Source: Thalassotalea sp. 1_MG-2023 | Lineage (GTDB): Bacteria > Pseudomonadota > Gammaproteobacteria > Enterobacterales > Alteromonadaceae | Direction: 5' to 3' | Length of the DNA: 64,000 nucleotides | Assembly: GCF_030546745.1 (NCBI RefSeq) | Contig: NZ_JAUOPD010000018.1 | Span: forward strand, 1 to 64,000 | In this document: piece by piece, positions 1 to 9,069 of the stretch | Layout of the letters: every line of letters starts with the position of its first letter | Numbering within the stretch: position 1 is the stretch's first letter | Notes under the pieces: model-generated | Told to the model about the DNA's origin: nothing | The model's database searches: none | What the model saw: only the letters and a program-made list of their open reading frames with translations | Made by a program: the position numbers and the translations under genes

Positions 1-326
1 AAGGCTTTAGGGATATGAAAAGTCATCAGTTTGGGCAAGGGTTTGAATATAATAGAACACACAACACCAATAGACTGGCCATTCTTATCTTACTGACAAC
101 GTTAGCTCATTGGCTACTGATGGCTATCGGGTTAGCGGCTAAAAAAGCGCATAAACATTATCAATATCAAGCAAATAGTGTAAAGAATAAGAATGTGCTG
201 TCACTTCACTTTATTGGCTTAAGAGTCATGGCAAATCGATATGAGAAGCTCTCATATCTCGCGCTTCTCAAGGCAATTAAGCAATTGCATTTAACTGGAG
301 GAGCACATTCCTTTGATACTTTATAG
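1..326 (+). CDS. IS4-family transposase, C-terminal part (cut by window edge)
   Basis: The reading frame is already open at position 3, reading G-F-R-D-M-K-S-H-Q-F-G, so the gene begins upstream of the window. FRDMKS matches the region around the terminal Lys of the Y-(2)-R-(3)-E-(6)-K signature of IS4-type DDE transposases; the preceding catalytic Glu would lie just off the window. The later stretches HWLLMAIGLAA and YQANSVKNKNVLSLHFIGLR also fit the C-terminus of this group. The frame stops with TAG at 324-326. Whether the complete gene is intact cannot be judged here. It is followed directly by a decayed Rhs remnant, consistent with an accessory hot spot. Confidence 0.8.
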   Translation, partial: GFRDMKSHQFGQGFEYNRTHNTNRLAILILLTTLAHWLLMAIGLAAKKAHKHYQYQANSVKNKNVLSLHFIGLRVMANRYEKLSYLALLKAIKQLHLTGGAHSFDTL

Positions 327-358
327 AATTTGTGGGGATCACTCAGACTCTGACCCAT
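1..358 (+). mobile_element. Right end of an IS4-type insertion sequence (partial)
   Basis: The transposase C-terminus ends at 326. A stretch around 335-358, containing GATCACTCAGACTCTGACCC, is a plausible right terminal inverted repeat, but the left end is outside the window, so the exact boundary and any target duplication cannot be verified. The boundary given is an estimate. Confidence 0.45.
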
Positions 359-362
359 GATT

Positions 363-661
363 TTATTTAATTTCTAACTTTTTCCGATAAATGTACGGTA
401 TAACTAATCCATAATAAATCGAAATCAGTGTGGCAATCATTACATCAATTATAAAAGGCTCCTTTAATCTCAGCAGCAAAAAATAGGAAGTGCTACACCA
501 AAAGGAAGCCAAAAGTTAAATGACATTTTGCGCAGATCTAACTGACTTTTCTTAGACAAAATAAAGCGATATACACCCAATTCTAGGAAAGTCAATACAG
601 CCCAATATATTAGAAGGTTGATATAACTTAACGATTCTAACCAAATTAAGAAATTTCCCAT
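363..661 (-). pseudogene. Small multi-spanning membrane protein, frameshifted; possible immunity protein of the Rhs tip
   Basis: The gene starts at ATG 661 behind a TAGGT-like ribosome site, 7 nt after the upstream toxin-tip gene ends. The first frame gives 63 residues with two hydrophobic segments (about residues 13-33 and 49-62), then a stop at 470-472. A run of six T on the coding strand (478-483) precedes that stop. Adding one T restores a frame that continues LLLRLKEPFIIDVMIATLIS... through a third membrane segment and ends YRKKLEIK at 363-365, giving about 99 residues. The restored frame is so membrane-like that a one-base deletion is the simplest reading. Function is unknown; the position directly behind an Rhs C-terminal tip is where immunity genes usually sit. 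Confidence 0.5.
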
Positions 662-668
662 AATGTAC

Positions 669-1351
669 CTATTTTTCCTTTGTTAATACGTTGTTTGTAG
701 AATTCACTACACCAACCATATTTAAAACTAAACCTGAATTACCCAAATCATGTTTCACAGCTTTAAAATCCGTACTATACCTAGGACTCAAAGTACGCAT
801 ACTTTTAGGTAATGTTAATAGATTTAACCCCAATAAATCAGCAGTTAAGTTTATTATTGCATTTGTTGCGGCAGCTTCTTTTTCAGTCATTCTAAATTGT
901 ACTTTAATTGCTTCTTGCGTAAGATTGAACCCTTCACCTCTTCGGTGAAGAAATCCTGTTAATGACTCTCCAGCATTTGAAACTCCTAACACAATTAAAG
1001 GCGCTCCAATCAAACCTCCCAATCCTGTAGAACAAGCAACATAACCCGCTCCTATTTGACCTGTTCCACCTAGACCAGTTATAGAGTTACTTATAATTTT
1101 GCTATCAATTTTAGGAAAAATGCTGTCATTGTCTTTTTCATCACTTCTTTTACTTCCTGATGGGATAAACTCGCTACAGTTAGGATCACTAGCACAACCT
1201 TTGAACATGCCATTAGGGTCAATAACTTATAAGGATTATTTGCAACATATGCATATCGGTTAAATGAATGCACGTCACCCACAAACCCTATAGGATCATT
1301 ACTATAAAAACGACCTATGACGGGCTCATAGTATTGTGCCTGCATATACAT
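669..1351 (-). pseudogene. Rhs/YD-repeat core remnant with C-terminal toxin-like tip, frameshifted
   Basis: Read on the minus strand, residues YMQAQYYEPVIGRFYSNDP and SFNRYAYVANNPYK are the conserved end of an Rhs repeat-associated core. The frame is lost after NNPYK (1226): only two bases, 1225-1224, remain where a Tyr codon is expected. The neighbouring frame then resumes with IDPNGMFKG, so one base is missing. The tip that follows, about 180 residues to 669, has a Gly-rich hydrophobic stretch (TGLGGTGQIGAGYVACSTG...IGAPLIVLG). This resembles DUF4225-type tips, though that assignment is weak. The Rhs homology begins abruptly near 1350, beside the terminator of the YkvA-like gene. No start codon or full Rhs body exists, so this is an orphan tip. 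Confidence 0.65.
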
Positions 1352-1369
1352 TACATAAACACATAAAAG

Positions 1370-1404
1370 AAAAAGCACTAACGGCAAAACCATTAGTGCT
1401 TTTT
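1370..1404. terminator. Bidirectional intrinsic terminator
   Basis: A perfect 12-bp inverted repeat, AAAAAGCACTAA (1370-1381) and TTAGTGCTTTTT (1393-1404), has an 11-nt loop. With an A-run on one side and a T-run on the other it can work in both directions. It follows the stop of the minus-strand YkvA-like gene at 1428. Confidence 0.8.
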
Positions 1405-1427
1405 AATATTCAATTAGCTTTAGTTGA

Positions 1428-1976
1428 TTAAAAAATCGAACGGAATGATGAACGGCCACCACGACGTGTTGATCTTCGGTTACGCATACGGCTATGAAGT
1501 TCACGGCGTTTAGCGTCTAACCAATCTTCAGTTGTAATTGGTGCGTCACCTGAGCGAGCTTGCTCACGCGTACGGTATGCACAAAACTCTTCAAACGCTT
1601 CAATGTCGTCTTTAAGTTCTTCTGCCACTAATTCAATCATGATCGCATCATCTAAAAAGCCTAATGCAGGAATATGATCAGGAACTAAATCTTCAGGGTC
1701 ACTAAAGTAAGCAAGTGCTGTAAGCACATCGTTCTTTTCTTCTTCGGGTATTTGCCACTCGCTATCTTCAATCATGGCAACCAGTGTTTCTAATTTTTTA
1801 ATACGCTCACTAACAAAAGCAGGAACACCACCCTTCACATCTTGGCTTAATTTACGTGCATTTTCTAAAATACTTGCTTGTGATAATGATTTTGCTCCAT
1901 GTTGAGCTTTTTTCATTACATCACGAAAATGGTCTAGATCTGAATCTGATAGTTCAAATGTCACTTCAAACGCCAT
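1428..1976 (-). CDS. YkvA family protein (DUF1232)
   Basis: This is a 182-residue cytoplasmic protein. The central part (about residues 80-125), with LAYFSDPEDLVPDHIPALGF and LDDAIMIELVAEEL, is the DUF1232/YkvA signature. The C-terminus is strongly basic (RMRNRRSTRRGGRSS), suggesting contact with nucleic acid or acidic lipid. The start at 1976 (MAFEVTFEL) is chosen because AGGAG lies 8 nt upstream on the coding strand; a longer in-frame extension to 2054 lacks such a site. It is a single gene followed by a strong terminator. The biological role of the family is not established. Confidence 0.8.
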   Translation of the reverse strand: MAFEVTFELSDSDLDHFRDVMKKAQHGAKSLSQASILENARKLSQDVKGGVPAFVSERIKKLETLVAMIEDSEWQIPEEEKNDVLTALAYFSDPEDLVPDHIPALGFLDDAIMIELVAEELKDDIEAFEEFCAYRTREQARSGDAPITTEDWLDAKRRELHSRMRNRRSTRRGGRSSFRSIF

Positions 1977-2151
1977 TATAATTCTCCTACTGTTGGCTTT
2001 TTTGTGAGAAATTCTCAATAGACTAAATTTAACAGAACATTTTGCATTCATCACCTAAAAGATAGCATTTCATCACAATATCTTGAAAAAAATGCTACTG
2101 CCGCTAACAATGACCTGATAATATTAACTTTTTTAATGTGTTTTTATTATT

Positions 2152-3381
2152 ATGGTTCATGAACAGCAGCTTCAAAAAAATCCTCCTGAGGCATCCGCTC
2201 AACCACATAACAAAGAATGTGACAATTGTCATGCACCAATTAACGGGCCTTTCTGCTCACAATGTGGACAAGAAGCTGAATCAACGCTGAAATATTTCTG
2301 GACTGTCATTCTACATATTTTAGACGATATATTTAGTTTTGATTCACGCGCTAATAGAACATTATTACCGCTGTTATTTCGACCAGGCTTTTTAACAAAC
2401 CAATACTTTGCAGGTCACCGGGTACATTATATCCCGCCGCTTAGGCTATATCTGTTTATTAGTATTATCTTTTTTATCTCATTAAAATTTTTTGCTAGCG
2501 CAGATTTACAATCAGATCATGCTAAGGAAGTTGCAAGCTTATCAGAAGATATTAGTAAAATTGAAGCCATTTACAAAGCACAAGAAGCCACTCCAGAGCA
2601 GACTGAAAAATTAACATTATTAGCGTCTTTTCAAAATAAACTCTCTGATATTAAAACTAAAGACACCATCAAAAATCGTAGCTATTACTTATTAATACAA
2701 AAATTGGTTGAAGCTGCACAAAAGCAGACAACAACGAATGAATTAGCCGTAGAAGAGCAAGAAAAATATCAAATACTTGTCACTCAATGGCAGAATGTGC
2801 TCGCTGGAAAGGTCGAGCTTAACAGTAATAGTGGAGTACAGTTTAGCAATAATCCAGATGGCACTTTTACCTTTGACTGGTTAACCCCAAGTGCAAACGA
2901 AAAGCTTGAACAAGCGACTAACTCTATTGAGAAAAAAGTACAAAACTCATCATTTGAACAACTGTTTGAACAAGCAATAGATAAATTGCCGCAACTCATG
3001 TTTGTGTTATTGCCACTTTTTGCCGTGTTATTGAAAGTGATGTATCTGTTTTCAAAACGACTTTATTTAGAACACCTTACTGTTGCTTTACACAGCCACA
3101 GTTTTATCTTTTTATCGGTGTTAATGATTGAATTAATTTCTCTGCTTCAAGATATGCTAGCGTCATCAAGTGACATAATGGTTGATGGTTTACAATTTAT
3201 TATTACCCTCGGCATCATTTGGATACCAGTTTACTTATACATCATGCAAAAACGTGTGTATAAACAAGGATATTTTATTACGCTAATGAAATATGGCTTG
3301 ATAGGAATAATGTATATACTTTTATTAACAACCGCCTTTTTAATCGCCTTTATTTGGGGAGTAACAGACTTGCCAAGTTAA
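2152..3381 (+). CDS. DUF3667 family zinc-ribbon membrane protein
   Basis: This 409-residue protein has an N-terminal zinc ribbon with Cys23, Cys26, Cys35 and Cys38 (CDNCHAPINGPFCSQCGQ). Then comes the DUF3667 motif region (SRANRTLLPLLFRPGFLTNQ and FAGHRVHYIPPLRLYLF). One membrane segment follows at about 100-118. A long polar, coiled-coil-prone insert spans about 125-275, and four hydrophobic segments lie near the C-terminus. No strong ribosome site precedes the ATG. Family members are common in marine bacteria and have no assigned function. It is monocistronic, convergent with lysS, and closed by a shared terminator. Confidence 0.75.
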   Translation: MVHEQQLQKNPPEASAQPHNKECDNCHAPINGPFCSQCGQEAESTLKYFWTVILHILDDIFSFDSRANRTLLPLLFRPGFLTNQYFAGHRVHYIPPLRLYLFISIIFFISLKFFASADLQSDHAKEVASLSEDISKIEAIYKAQEATPEQTEKLTLLASFQNKLSDIKTKDTIKNRSYYLLIQKLVEAAQKQTTTNELAVEEQEKYQILVTQWQNVLAGKVELNSNSGVQFSNNPDGTFTFDWLTPSANEKLEQATNSIEKKVQNSSFEQLFEQAIDKLPQLMFVLLPLFAVLLKVMYLFSKRLYLEHLTVALHSHSFIFLSVLMIELISLLQDMLASSSDIMVDGLQFIITLGIIWIPVYLYIMQKRVYKQGYFITLMKYGLIGIMYILLLTTAFLIAFIWGVTDLPS

Positions 3382-3406
3382 GCTAGCTTACTTTTTTGAT
3401 ATTGAC

Positions 3407-3436
3407 AAAAAAGGCAATCAAACGATTGCCTTTTTT
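3407..3436. terminator. Bidirectional terminator between the DUF3667 gene and lysS
   Basis: AAAAAAGGCAATC (3407-3419) pairs with GATTGCCTTTTTT (3424-3436) around a 4-nt loop. It lies between the convergent stops at 3381 and 3455 and has A/T runs suited to both directions. Confidence 0.9.
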
Positions 3437-3454
3437 AACGCTTAAATTTTTCAA

Positions 3455-5008
3455 TTATTCTACAACAGGTCGCATGTGTGGAAATAAAATAACATCTTTA
3501 ATCGTTGGAGAATCTGTAAATAACATCACTAATCGATCAATACCTATACCTTCACCGGCTGTTGGCGGCATACCATGTTCTAAGGCACGAATATAATCAT
3601 CGTCAAAGTGCATTGCTTCATCATCGCCAGCGTCTTTTTCTTCTACCTGCTTACGAAAACGCTCTGCTTGATCTTCTGCGTCATTTAACTCTGAAAATCC
3701 ATTAGCAAGTTCACGACCACCAACGAAAAACTCGAAGCGATCCGTGATAAAGGTATTCTCGTCATTGCGACGTGCTAACGGTGACACTTCCCAAGGATAC
3801 TCTGTGATAAACGTTGGTTGATCCAGCTTATGTTCAGCTAATTCTTCGAAGATCTCACAGATATATTTACCTGGCCCCCAAACTTTTGCCGCATCACCTT
3901 CTTTGACATGTGCTTTCTTCGCTAAAGCTTTTATCGTTTCAACGTTATTTTCAGGATCACGCAATGCTGCTTCATCTTCTGAAGAAACTAAACCTTCTGG
4001 CGCATATTTTAGAATGGCGTCAACCATAGATAAACGTACGAATGGCTTACCAAAATCATAAAACTTTTCTTCAACCACTTCACCATCAGCGTTCTTCACC
4101 GTATTACGGATCATGCTTGTGCCTAATACCTCTTCGGCAACTGTGCGAAGCATTTCTTCGGTTAAATCCATCAAGTCATTATAGTCAGCATAAGCTTGAT
4201 AGAACTCAATCATGGTAAATTCTGGGTTATGACGCGTTGATAAACCTTCATTTCTAAAGTTACGGTTAATTTCGAAAACACGCTCAAAACCACCGACAAC
4301 TAAACGCTTTAAATATAACTCTGGCGCTATACGCATAAACATTTCAACGTCTAACGCGTTATGATGGGTAACAAATGGTTTTGCCGTTGCGCCACCAGGT
4401 ATGGTTTGCAGCATTGGCGTTTCAACTTCCATAAAATCACGTTCGGCTAAAAAGCGACGTATACCTTCAACAACTTTCGAACGAATTTTGAAGGTATTAC
4501 GTGTTTCTTCGTTAATGATCAAATCTACATAGCGTTGACGGTATTTTGTTTCTGTATCTTGTAAGCCGTGAAATTTTTCAGGTAACGGTCGCAATGATTT
4601 AGTTAATAACTGATATTCATCCATATTAACGTATAAATCACCTTTTCCTGATTTATGCAGCGTACCTGTTACACCGACAATGTCACCAATATCTAGCAAT
4701 CCCCAGCGAGCTTTAATATCTTTTTGTACATTCTTATCTGCATAAGCTTGCACGCGACCTGTCATATCTTGAAGCACCATGAATGGGCCACGTTTCGCCA
4801 TTACGCGGCCAGCAATGCTATAAACGTCAGTTTCAGATTCAAGCGTTTCTTTATCTTTTTCGCCGTGTGCAGCTTGTAAATCAGCTGCATAGTGTTTTCG
4901 GTCAAACTTGTTTGGATGGCCATTAGCCGAACAGTTTTCTCGAATTTGCGCTAATTTGCCGCGACGCTCGGCAATCAATTTATTTTCGTCTTGAATTTGC
5001 TCTGTCAT
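3455..5008 (-). CDS. lysS: Lysine--tRNA ligase (class II)
   Basis: This cytosolic enzyme charges tRNA(Lys) with lysine. The 517-residue product has an N-terminal OB-fold anticodon-binding domain (about 60-145, [21 protein letters not shown]) and a class II catalytic core. Motif 1 includes [10 protein letters not shown], motif 2 includes [19 protein letters not shown], and motif 3 includes [13 protein letters not shown]. The start is placed at ATG 5008 (MTEQIQDEN), preceded by GAG at about 8 nt; a TTG four codons upstream is less likely. It follows prfB by 59 nt on the same strand. The prfB-lysS pair is conserved from E. coli, where they are cotranscribed. Confidence 0.97.
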   Translation of the reverse strand: MTEQIQDENKLIAERRGKLAQIRENCSANGHPNKFDRKHYAADLQAAHGEKDKETLESETDVYSIAGRVMAKRGPFMVLQDMTGRVQAYADKNVQKDIKARWGLLDIGDIVGVTGTLHKSGKGDLYVNMDEYQLLTKSLRPLPEKFHGLQDTETKYRQRYVDLIINEETRNTFKIRSKVVEGIRRFLAERDFMEVETPMLQTIPGGATAKPFVTHHNALDVEMFMRIAPELYLKRLVVGGFERVFEINRNFRNEGLSTRHNPEFTMIEFYQAYADYNDLMDLTEEMLRTVAEEVLGTSMIRNTVKNADGEVVEEKFYDFGKPFVRLSMVDAILKYAPEGLVSSEDEAALRDPENNVETIKALAKKAHVKEGDAAKVWGPGKYICEIFEELAEHKLDQPTFITEYPWEVSPLARRNDENTFITDRFEFFVGGRELANGFSELNDAEDQAERFRKQVEEKDAGDDEAMHFDDDYIRALEHGMPPTAGEGIGIDRLVMLFTDSPTIKDVILFPHMRPVVE

Positions 5009-5067
5009 TTGAATTCTCAAGTGTTACTTATGCTTCCCCAATAAAACATTGGGCATGTTTTTATGTA

Positions 5068-6166
5068 CTACAAACCTGACTTAAGGCTTGCCTCAATAAA
5101 TTTATCTAAATCGCCATCGAGTACTGCTTGTGTATTGCGGTTCTCAACACCGGTTCGTAAATCTTTAATTCTACTGTCATCAAGTACGTAAGATCGTATT
5201 TGGCTTCCCCAGCCAATATCAGATTTACCATCTTCTAGTTCTTGCTTACTTTCGTTTTGCTTTTGAATTTCCATTTCATACAATTTTGCTTTTAATAGCT
5301 TCATTGCTGTTGCACGGTTTTTATGTTGCGAGCGGTCACTTTGACAAGCTACAACAGCTCCGGTAGGAATATGGGTAATACGAATAGCTGAATCTGTTTT
5401 GTTTACATGTTGCCCGCCTGCGCCTGAGGCTCTAAAGGTATCAACACGTAGATCAGCAGGGTTAATATCAATGTCGATATTGTCATCAATTTCCGGATAA
5501 ATAAACGCTGAAGCAAATGAGGTATGTCTTCGACCGCTAGAGTCAAAAGGTGACTTTCTTACTAGACGGTGAACTCCAGTTTCAGTACGTAACCATCCAT
5601 AGGCGTAATCGCCAGAATATTTAATTGTGCAACCTTTAATGCCAGCTACATCACCATCCGTTACTTCGATAACTTCGGTTTTGAATCCGTGAGCTTCCCC
5701 CCAACGTAAGTACATACGCATAAGCATTTCAGCCCAGTCTTGTGCTTCGGTACCACCAGATCCTGATTGTAAATCTAAGTAACAATCAGCGGCGTCTTGT
5801 TCACCGGAAAACATGCGGCGAAATTCTAATTTTTCTAAGTTTTCGACTAAAACAGCAACTTCTTGTTGTGCATCTTCAAAGGTTTCTTCGTCGTCTTCTT
5901 CTACGGCTAGCTCAACTAACCCTTCAATATCTTCACAACCGGCTTCTAAGGTAACAATGGTTTCTACCACGGCTTCTAAATTAGCGCGTTCTTTACCTAG
6001 CGCTTGCGCACGTTCTGGCTCGTTCCAAACATCTGGTAATTCTAATTCTCTAACAACCTCAACAAGTCGCTCTGCTTTAAGATCATAGTCAAAGGTACCC
6101 CCGAAGCATCTGTGTACGTTCGCGAATTTCTTTTATTTGATTTACTACTGGATTTACTTCAAACAT
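5068..6166 (-). CDS. prfB: Peptide chain release factor 2, with +1 programmed frameshift
   Basis: RF2 recognises UGA and UAA and triggers peptide release. The product comes from two frames. The first 25 codons ([20 protein letters not shown] to RGYL) end at an in-frame TGA (6091-6089). A +1 shift on CTT-TGA-C then continues as [18 protein letters not shown] for another 340 residues, giving the usual 365. The GGQ catalytic motif is present ([16 protein letters not shown]), as is the recognition-loop region ([15 protein letters not shown]). The start is at 6166 by homology; another ATG two codons upstream (6172) is also in frame. Low RF2 levels slow reading of the UGA and favour the shift, so the gene regulates itself. 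Confidence 0.96.
6089..6103 (-). promoter_or_regulatory. prfB +1 recoding site
   Basis: On the coding strand the site reads CGG-GGG-TAC-CTT-TGA followed by C. The G-rich run acts as an internal Shine-Dalgarno sequence just upstream of the slippery CTT and the in-frame TGA, and the C after TGA makes a weak stop context. Layout and spacing match the well-studied E. coli prfB site. Confidence 0.95.
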
Positions 6167-6279
6167 AGCCATTTTCTGAAATTATTAGGGTTCTTTAGAT
6201 AACGAAAAAAACAATCGCGCATTGTAGCGTAAAACATTAGGCAAATAAACGCTTGCCGACGGTTTTATCTGTTTATTTT

Positions 6280-8016
6280 TTAACGGGGTTCAACCAATAT
6301 TTGCTCAACTAAAAGTTGAACATTTCGTTGACCTCTAAATTCATTTATATCTAATTTATATGCAACACGAACAGACTTTGCAGCATGGTTTGGCCATTGG
6401 TTGATATCAACGTTAAACGCGATGGCATCAAACATTTGCTTATCTTTTGCTAATACCAGTTTTAAATGTTTTTCACCAACAATTCGTTGCTGCTCTAGGG
6501 CAAAAACACCTTCAAATACAGGCTCTGGGAACGCTTGCCCCCAGGGGCCACTTTGTCTGAGTAATTCCGCAAAAGGTAAGGTCATGTCTTTAATGGCAAG
6601 CTCTCCGTCGGTAAGCAATTGCCCTTGCAATTTATCAGCAGCAATCCATTGTTGTGCGTATTGATTAAACAATTCTTGAAAACGTGAAAAGTCCGCTTTT
6701 GCAATACTAAGCCCAGCTGCCATCGCGTGACCACCAAACTTTAAAATAAGCCCGGGGTGCTGACTGTCAATATGCTCCAGTAAATCACGAATATGTAAGC
6801 CGACAATAGAGCGTGCAGAGCCTTTAAGTTCATCGCCAACATCATTGGCTGCAAACACAATGGTAGGTCGGTAGTACTTTTCTTTTATACGCCCTGCAAC
6901 AATACCGATTACACCTTGATGCCATTGCGGATGAAAAAGTGAAATCGCAAACGGTAAGGCGTTAATATCAACATCTAAGCGTTGTAATATAATTTCTGCT
7001 TCTTGTTGCATTCCTTGCTCGATTTCACGTCTTGACTTGTTTAATGCATCAAGCTCTATTGCCATTGCTCTTGCTGACATCATGTCAGGTGCTAATAAAC
7101 AATTAATGCCAAACGACATATCATCAAGCCGACCAGCCGCATTTATACGCGGACCAAGCGCGAAGCCAAAATCACTCGCGACTAATTGTCGTTGATCTTT
7201 ATTAGCCACTTCGATCAATGCTTGAATACCTGGCCTTGTATGCCCAGCTCTGATCCTTTTTAACCCTTGTTCCACTAAAATTCGATTGTTATTGTCTAAC
7301 GAAACAACATCAGCCACAGTACCAAGCGCCACTAAATCTAAAAGTCGCGCTAGATTAGGTTCTGCCAACCCTTGCTCGGTAAACCAATTAATATCTCTAA
7401 GATACTTTCGCATTGCCAACATAAAATAAAAAGCAACACCTACACCGGCTAAAGACTTACTAGGAAACTGACACCCCGGTTGATTAGGGTTAATAATCGC
7501 GTCTGCATTCGGTAAGGTGTGACCGGGTAAATGATGATCTGTGACAATCACTTTCATTTCTAACGATTTGGCGTGCGCTACACCACGAAGACAGCTAATA
7601 CCGCTATCTACCGTAATTAATAACTTTGCTTTTTGCTGGTGGGCAATATCGACAATTTCAGGAGTTAACCCATAACCATATTCAAAACGATTTGGCACAA
7701 TAAAATGATGATGTTTGCTGCCAAGCCAAGTTAATGCCTGCATCATTAATGCTGTGCTTGTTGCACCATCGGCGTCAAAATCACCAACAATGACAATTGT
7801 TTCTTGGCTGATTATCGCTTGGTGTAATACCGAACAGGCAGCATCAAGCCCCATCAATTGCTTTACGTCAATAAGCTTATTTACGTTAAGAGTTAATTCA
7901 TCAGCATGATTAACCCCTCTACTGGCATAAATTTGCTTGATTGTTGGATGTAATTCATTAGGAAGGAAGCTATCGTCAACGATAGCTCGACGTGTAATCG
8001 TCATTGATTGTGTCAT
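6280..8016 (-). CDS. recJ: Single-stranded-DNA-specific exonuclease RecJ
   Basis: RecJ is a 5'-3' ssDNA exonuclease used in RecF-pathway recombination, mismatch repair and base excision repair. The 578-residue protein has the DHH phosphoesterase motifs: DFDADG (79-84), VDSG near 136-139 and DHH (160-162). It also has the DHHA1 motif GGHAMAAG (about 445) and a C-terminal OB-like domain. Length matches E. coli RecJ (577). It begins 12 nt after dsbC and is presumably translated from a dsbC-recJ transcript. A second in-frame ATG four codons downstream (8004) is an alternative start. Confidence 0.96.
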   Translation of the reverse strand: MTQSMTITRRAIVDDSFLPNELHPTIKQIYASRGVNHADELTLNVNKLIDVKQLMGLDAACSVLHQAIISQETIVIVGDFDADGATSTALMMQALTWLGSKHHHFIVPNRFEYGYGLTPEIVDIAHQQKAKLLITVDSGISCLRGVAHAKSLEMKVIVTDHHLPGHTLPNADAIINPNQPGCQFPSKSLAGVGVAFYFMLAMRKYLRDINWFTEQGLAEPNLARLLDLVALGTVADVVSLDNNNRILVEQGLKRIRAGHTRPGIQALIEVANKDQRQLVASDFGFALGPRINAAGRLDDMSFGINCLLAPDMMSARAMAIELDALNKSRREIEQGMQQEAEIILQRLDVDINALPFAISLFHPQWHQGVIGIVAGRIKEKYYRPTIVFAANDVGDELKGSARSIVGLHIRDLLEHIDSQHPGLILKFGGHAMAAGLSIAKADFSRFQELFNQYAQQWIAADKLQGQLLTDGELAIKDMTLPFAELLRQSGPWGQAFPEPVFEGVFALEQQRIVGEKHLKLVLAKDKQMFDAIAFNVDINQWPNHAAKSVRVAYKLDINEFRGQRNVQLLVEQILVEPR

Positions 8017-8028
8017 TGCTGTTACTTA

Positions 8029-8796
8029 TTAACCATCAGTCGGCATACTTTCTAATATTTCAATTAAAGATGATGGCGTTTTATAACCTGGGATCATCAT
8101 GCCATTATCAAAAACAATCGCTGGTGTTGCATTAACACCTACTTGGCGGGCAAACTCAAACTCTGCTTCTAAAGGTTTATCACAAATACGTTGTGCAACA
8201 GAAGAGCCGGCTTTAGCTTTTGTCAGCGCGTTATCTGGCTTTTCATGACACCAAATAGAGCGTAAATCTTTAAAGCCTTGCGTTAAATTACCAAAACGGT
8301 CGACAACACCAGAACGCGGATAAGGCAAGTAGCGAATTGTTATGCCAAGGTCGTTATAGTCACTCATTTGTTGATGTAGCTGACGACAGTAGCCACAAGT
8401 AATATCAGTAAAGATGGTAACGACATGTTTTTCATTTTTAGCAGGGTATACGATCATATCTTCTTCAAACTTAGAGAGCCCGGTCACGCGTAATTTTGCA
8501 AGCGATCTTTCTGTGTAATTTATTACGTTATCCCCTATGCCATATAGCTTACCTTGGATCAGGAACTTTCCATCTGCACTGGCATAAAAAATCCCTTGAT
8601 CTGTTGTCACCTCAATAATGTTATCAACAGGCGTTGGCGTAATAGATTGAACGTCCAAACCAATTAATTGGTTCAGTCGTTGTGATAATTTTTTACTCTC
8701 TGCGGATACACTCTCATCTGCACTTACCGCAGCTATTGACGAAAACAAAAGTGCTGCGTTAAATATCGCAGCGGAAAAAACACGTGTTGAAAACAT
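8029..8796 (-). CDS. dsbC: Thiol:disulfide interchange protein DsbC (disulfide isomerase)
   Basis: DsbC is a periplasmic dimeric isomerase that corrects wrong disulfides and is kept reduced by DsbD. The chosen start (8796, AGGTAG upstream) gives 255 residues beginning with a signal peptide (MFSTRVFSAAIFNAALLFSS...AVSA). An N-terminal dimerisation domain (about 30-85) and a thioredoxin-like domain follow, with active site Cys134-Gly-Tyr-Cys137, the classical DsbC CGYC. The cis-Pro region appears as GVNATPAIVFDNG. An upstream extension to 8919 is open but removes the signal peptide from the N-terminus. In E. coli the order is fldB, xerD, dsbC, recJ; xerD is absent here. Confidence 0.95.
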   Translation of the reverse strand: MFSTRVFSAAIFNAALLFSSIAAVSADESVSAESKKLSQRLNQLIGLDVQSITPTPVDNIIEVTTDQGIFYASADGKFLIQGKLYGIGDNVINYTERSLAKLRVTGLSKFEEDMIVYPAKNEKHVVTIFTDITCGYCRQLHQQMSDYNDLGITIRYLPYPRSGVVDRFGNLTQGFKDLRSIWCHEKPDNALTKAKAGSSVAQRICDKPLEAEFEFARQVGVNATPAIVFDNGMMIPGYKTPSSLIEILESMPTDG

Positions 8797-9069
8797 AAAA
8801 CTACCTAAATATCGAATTATTAACCACAGTGTATCATTAGCAAAATAGACAAATAAACCGATTATCGCTAAATCCTTCACCGATAAATAAAGATTAAAGA
8901 TGATGTAAAAAAAGCTCAACTGTTAATCTGTAAAAATAAGACCTGAAAACAGACAATAAAATTACGCAATGCTAATCACTTGTGATGACAAACTAGCAAC
9001 ATACTATCAGCATCTGATAAACTGCGCGCGTAATCTACTACTCATTAAAATACGGCGTTCAACAACTCA

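Noticed and set aside
691-948. Open frame on the plus strand opposite the Rhs tip
   Set aside because: It lies opposite the Rhs tip, lacks a ribosome site and has no recognisable protein pattern.
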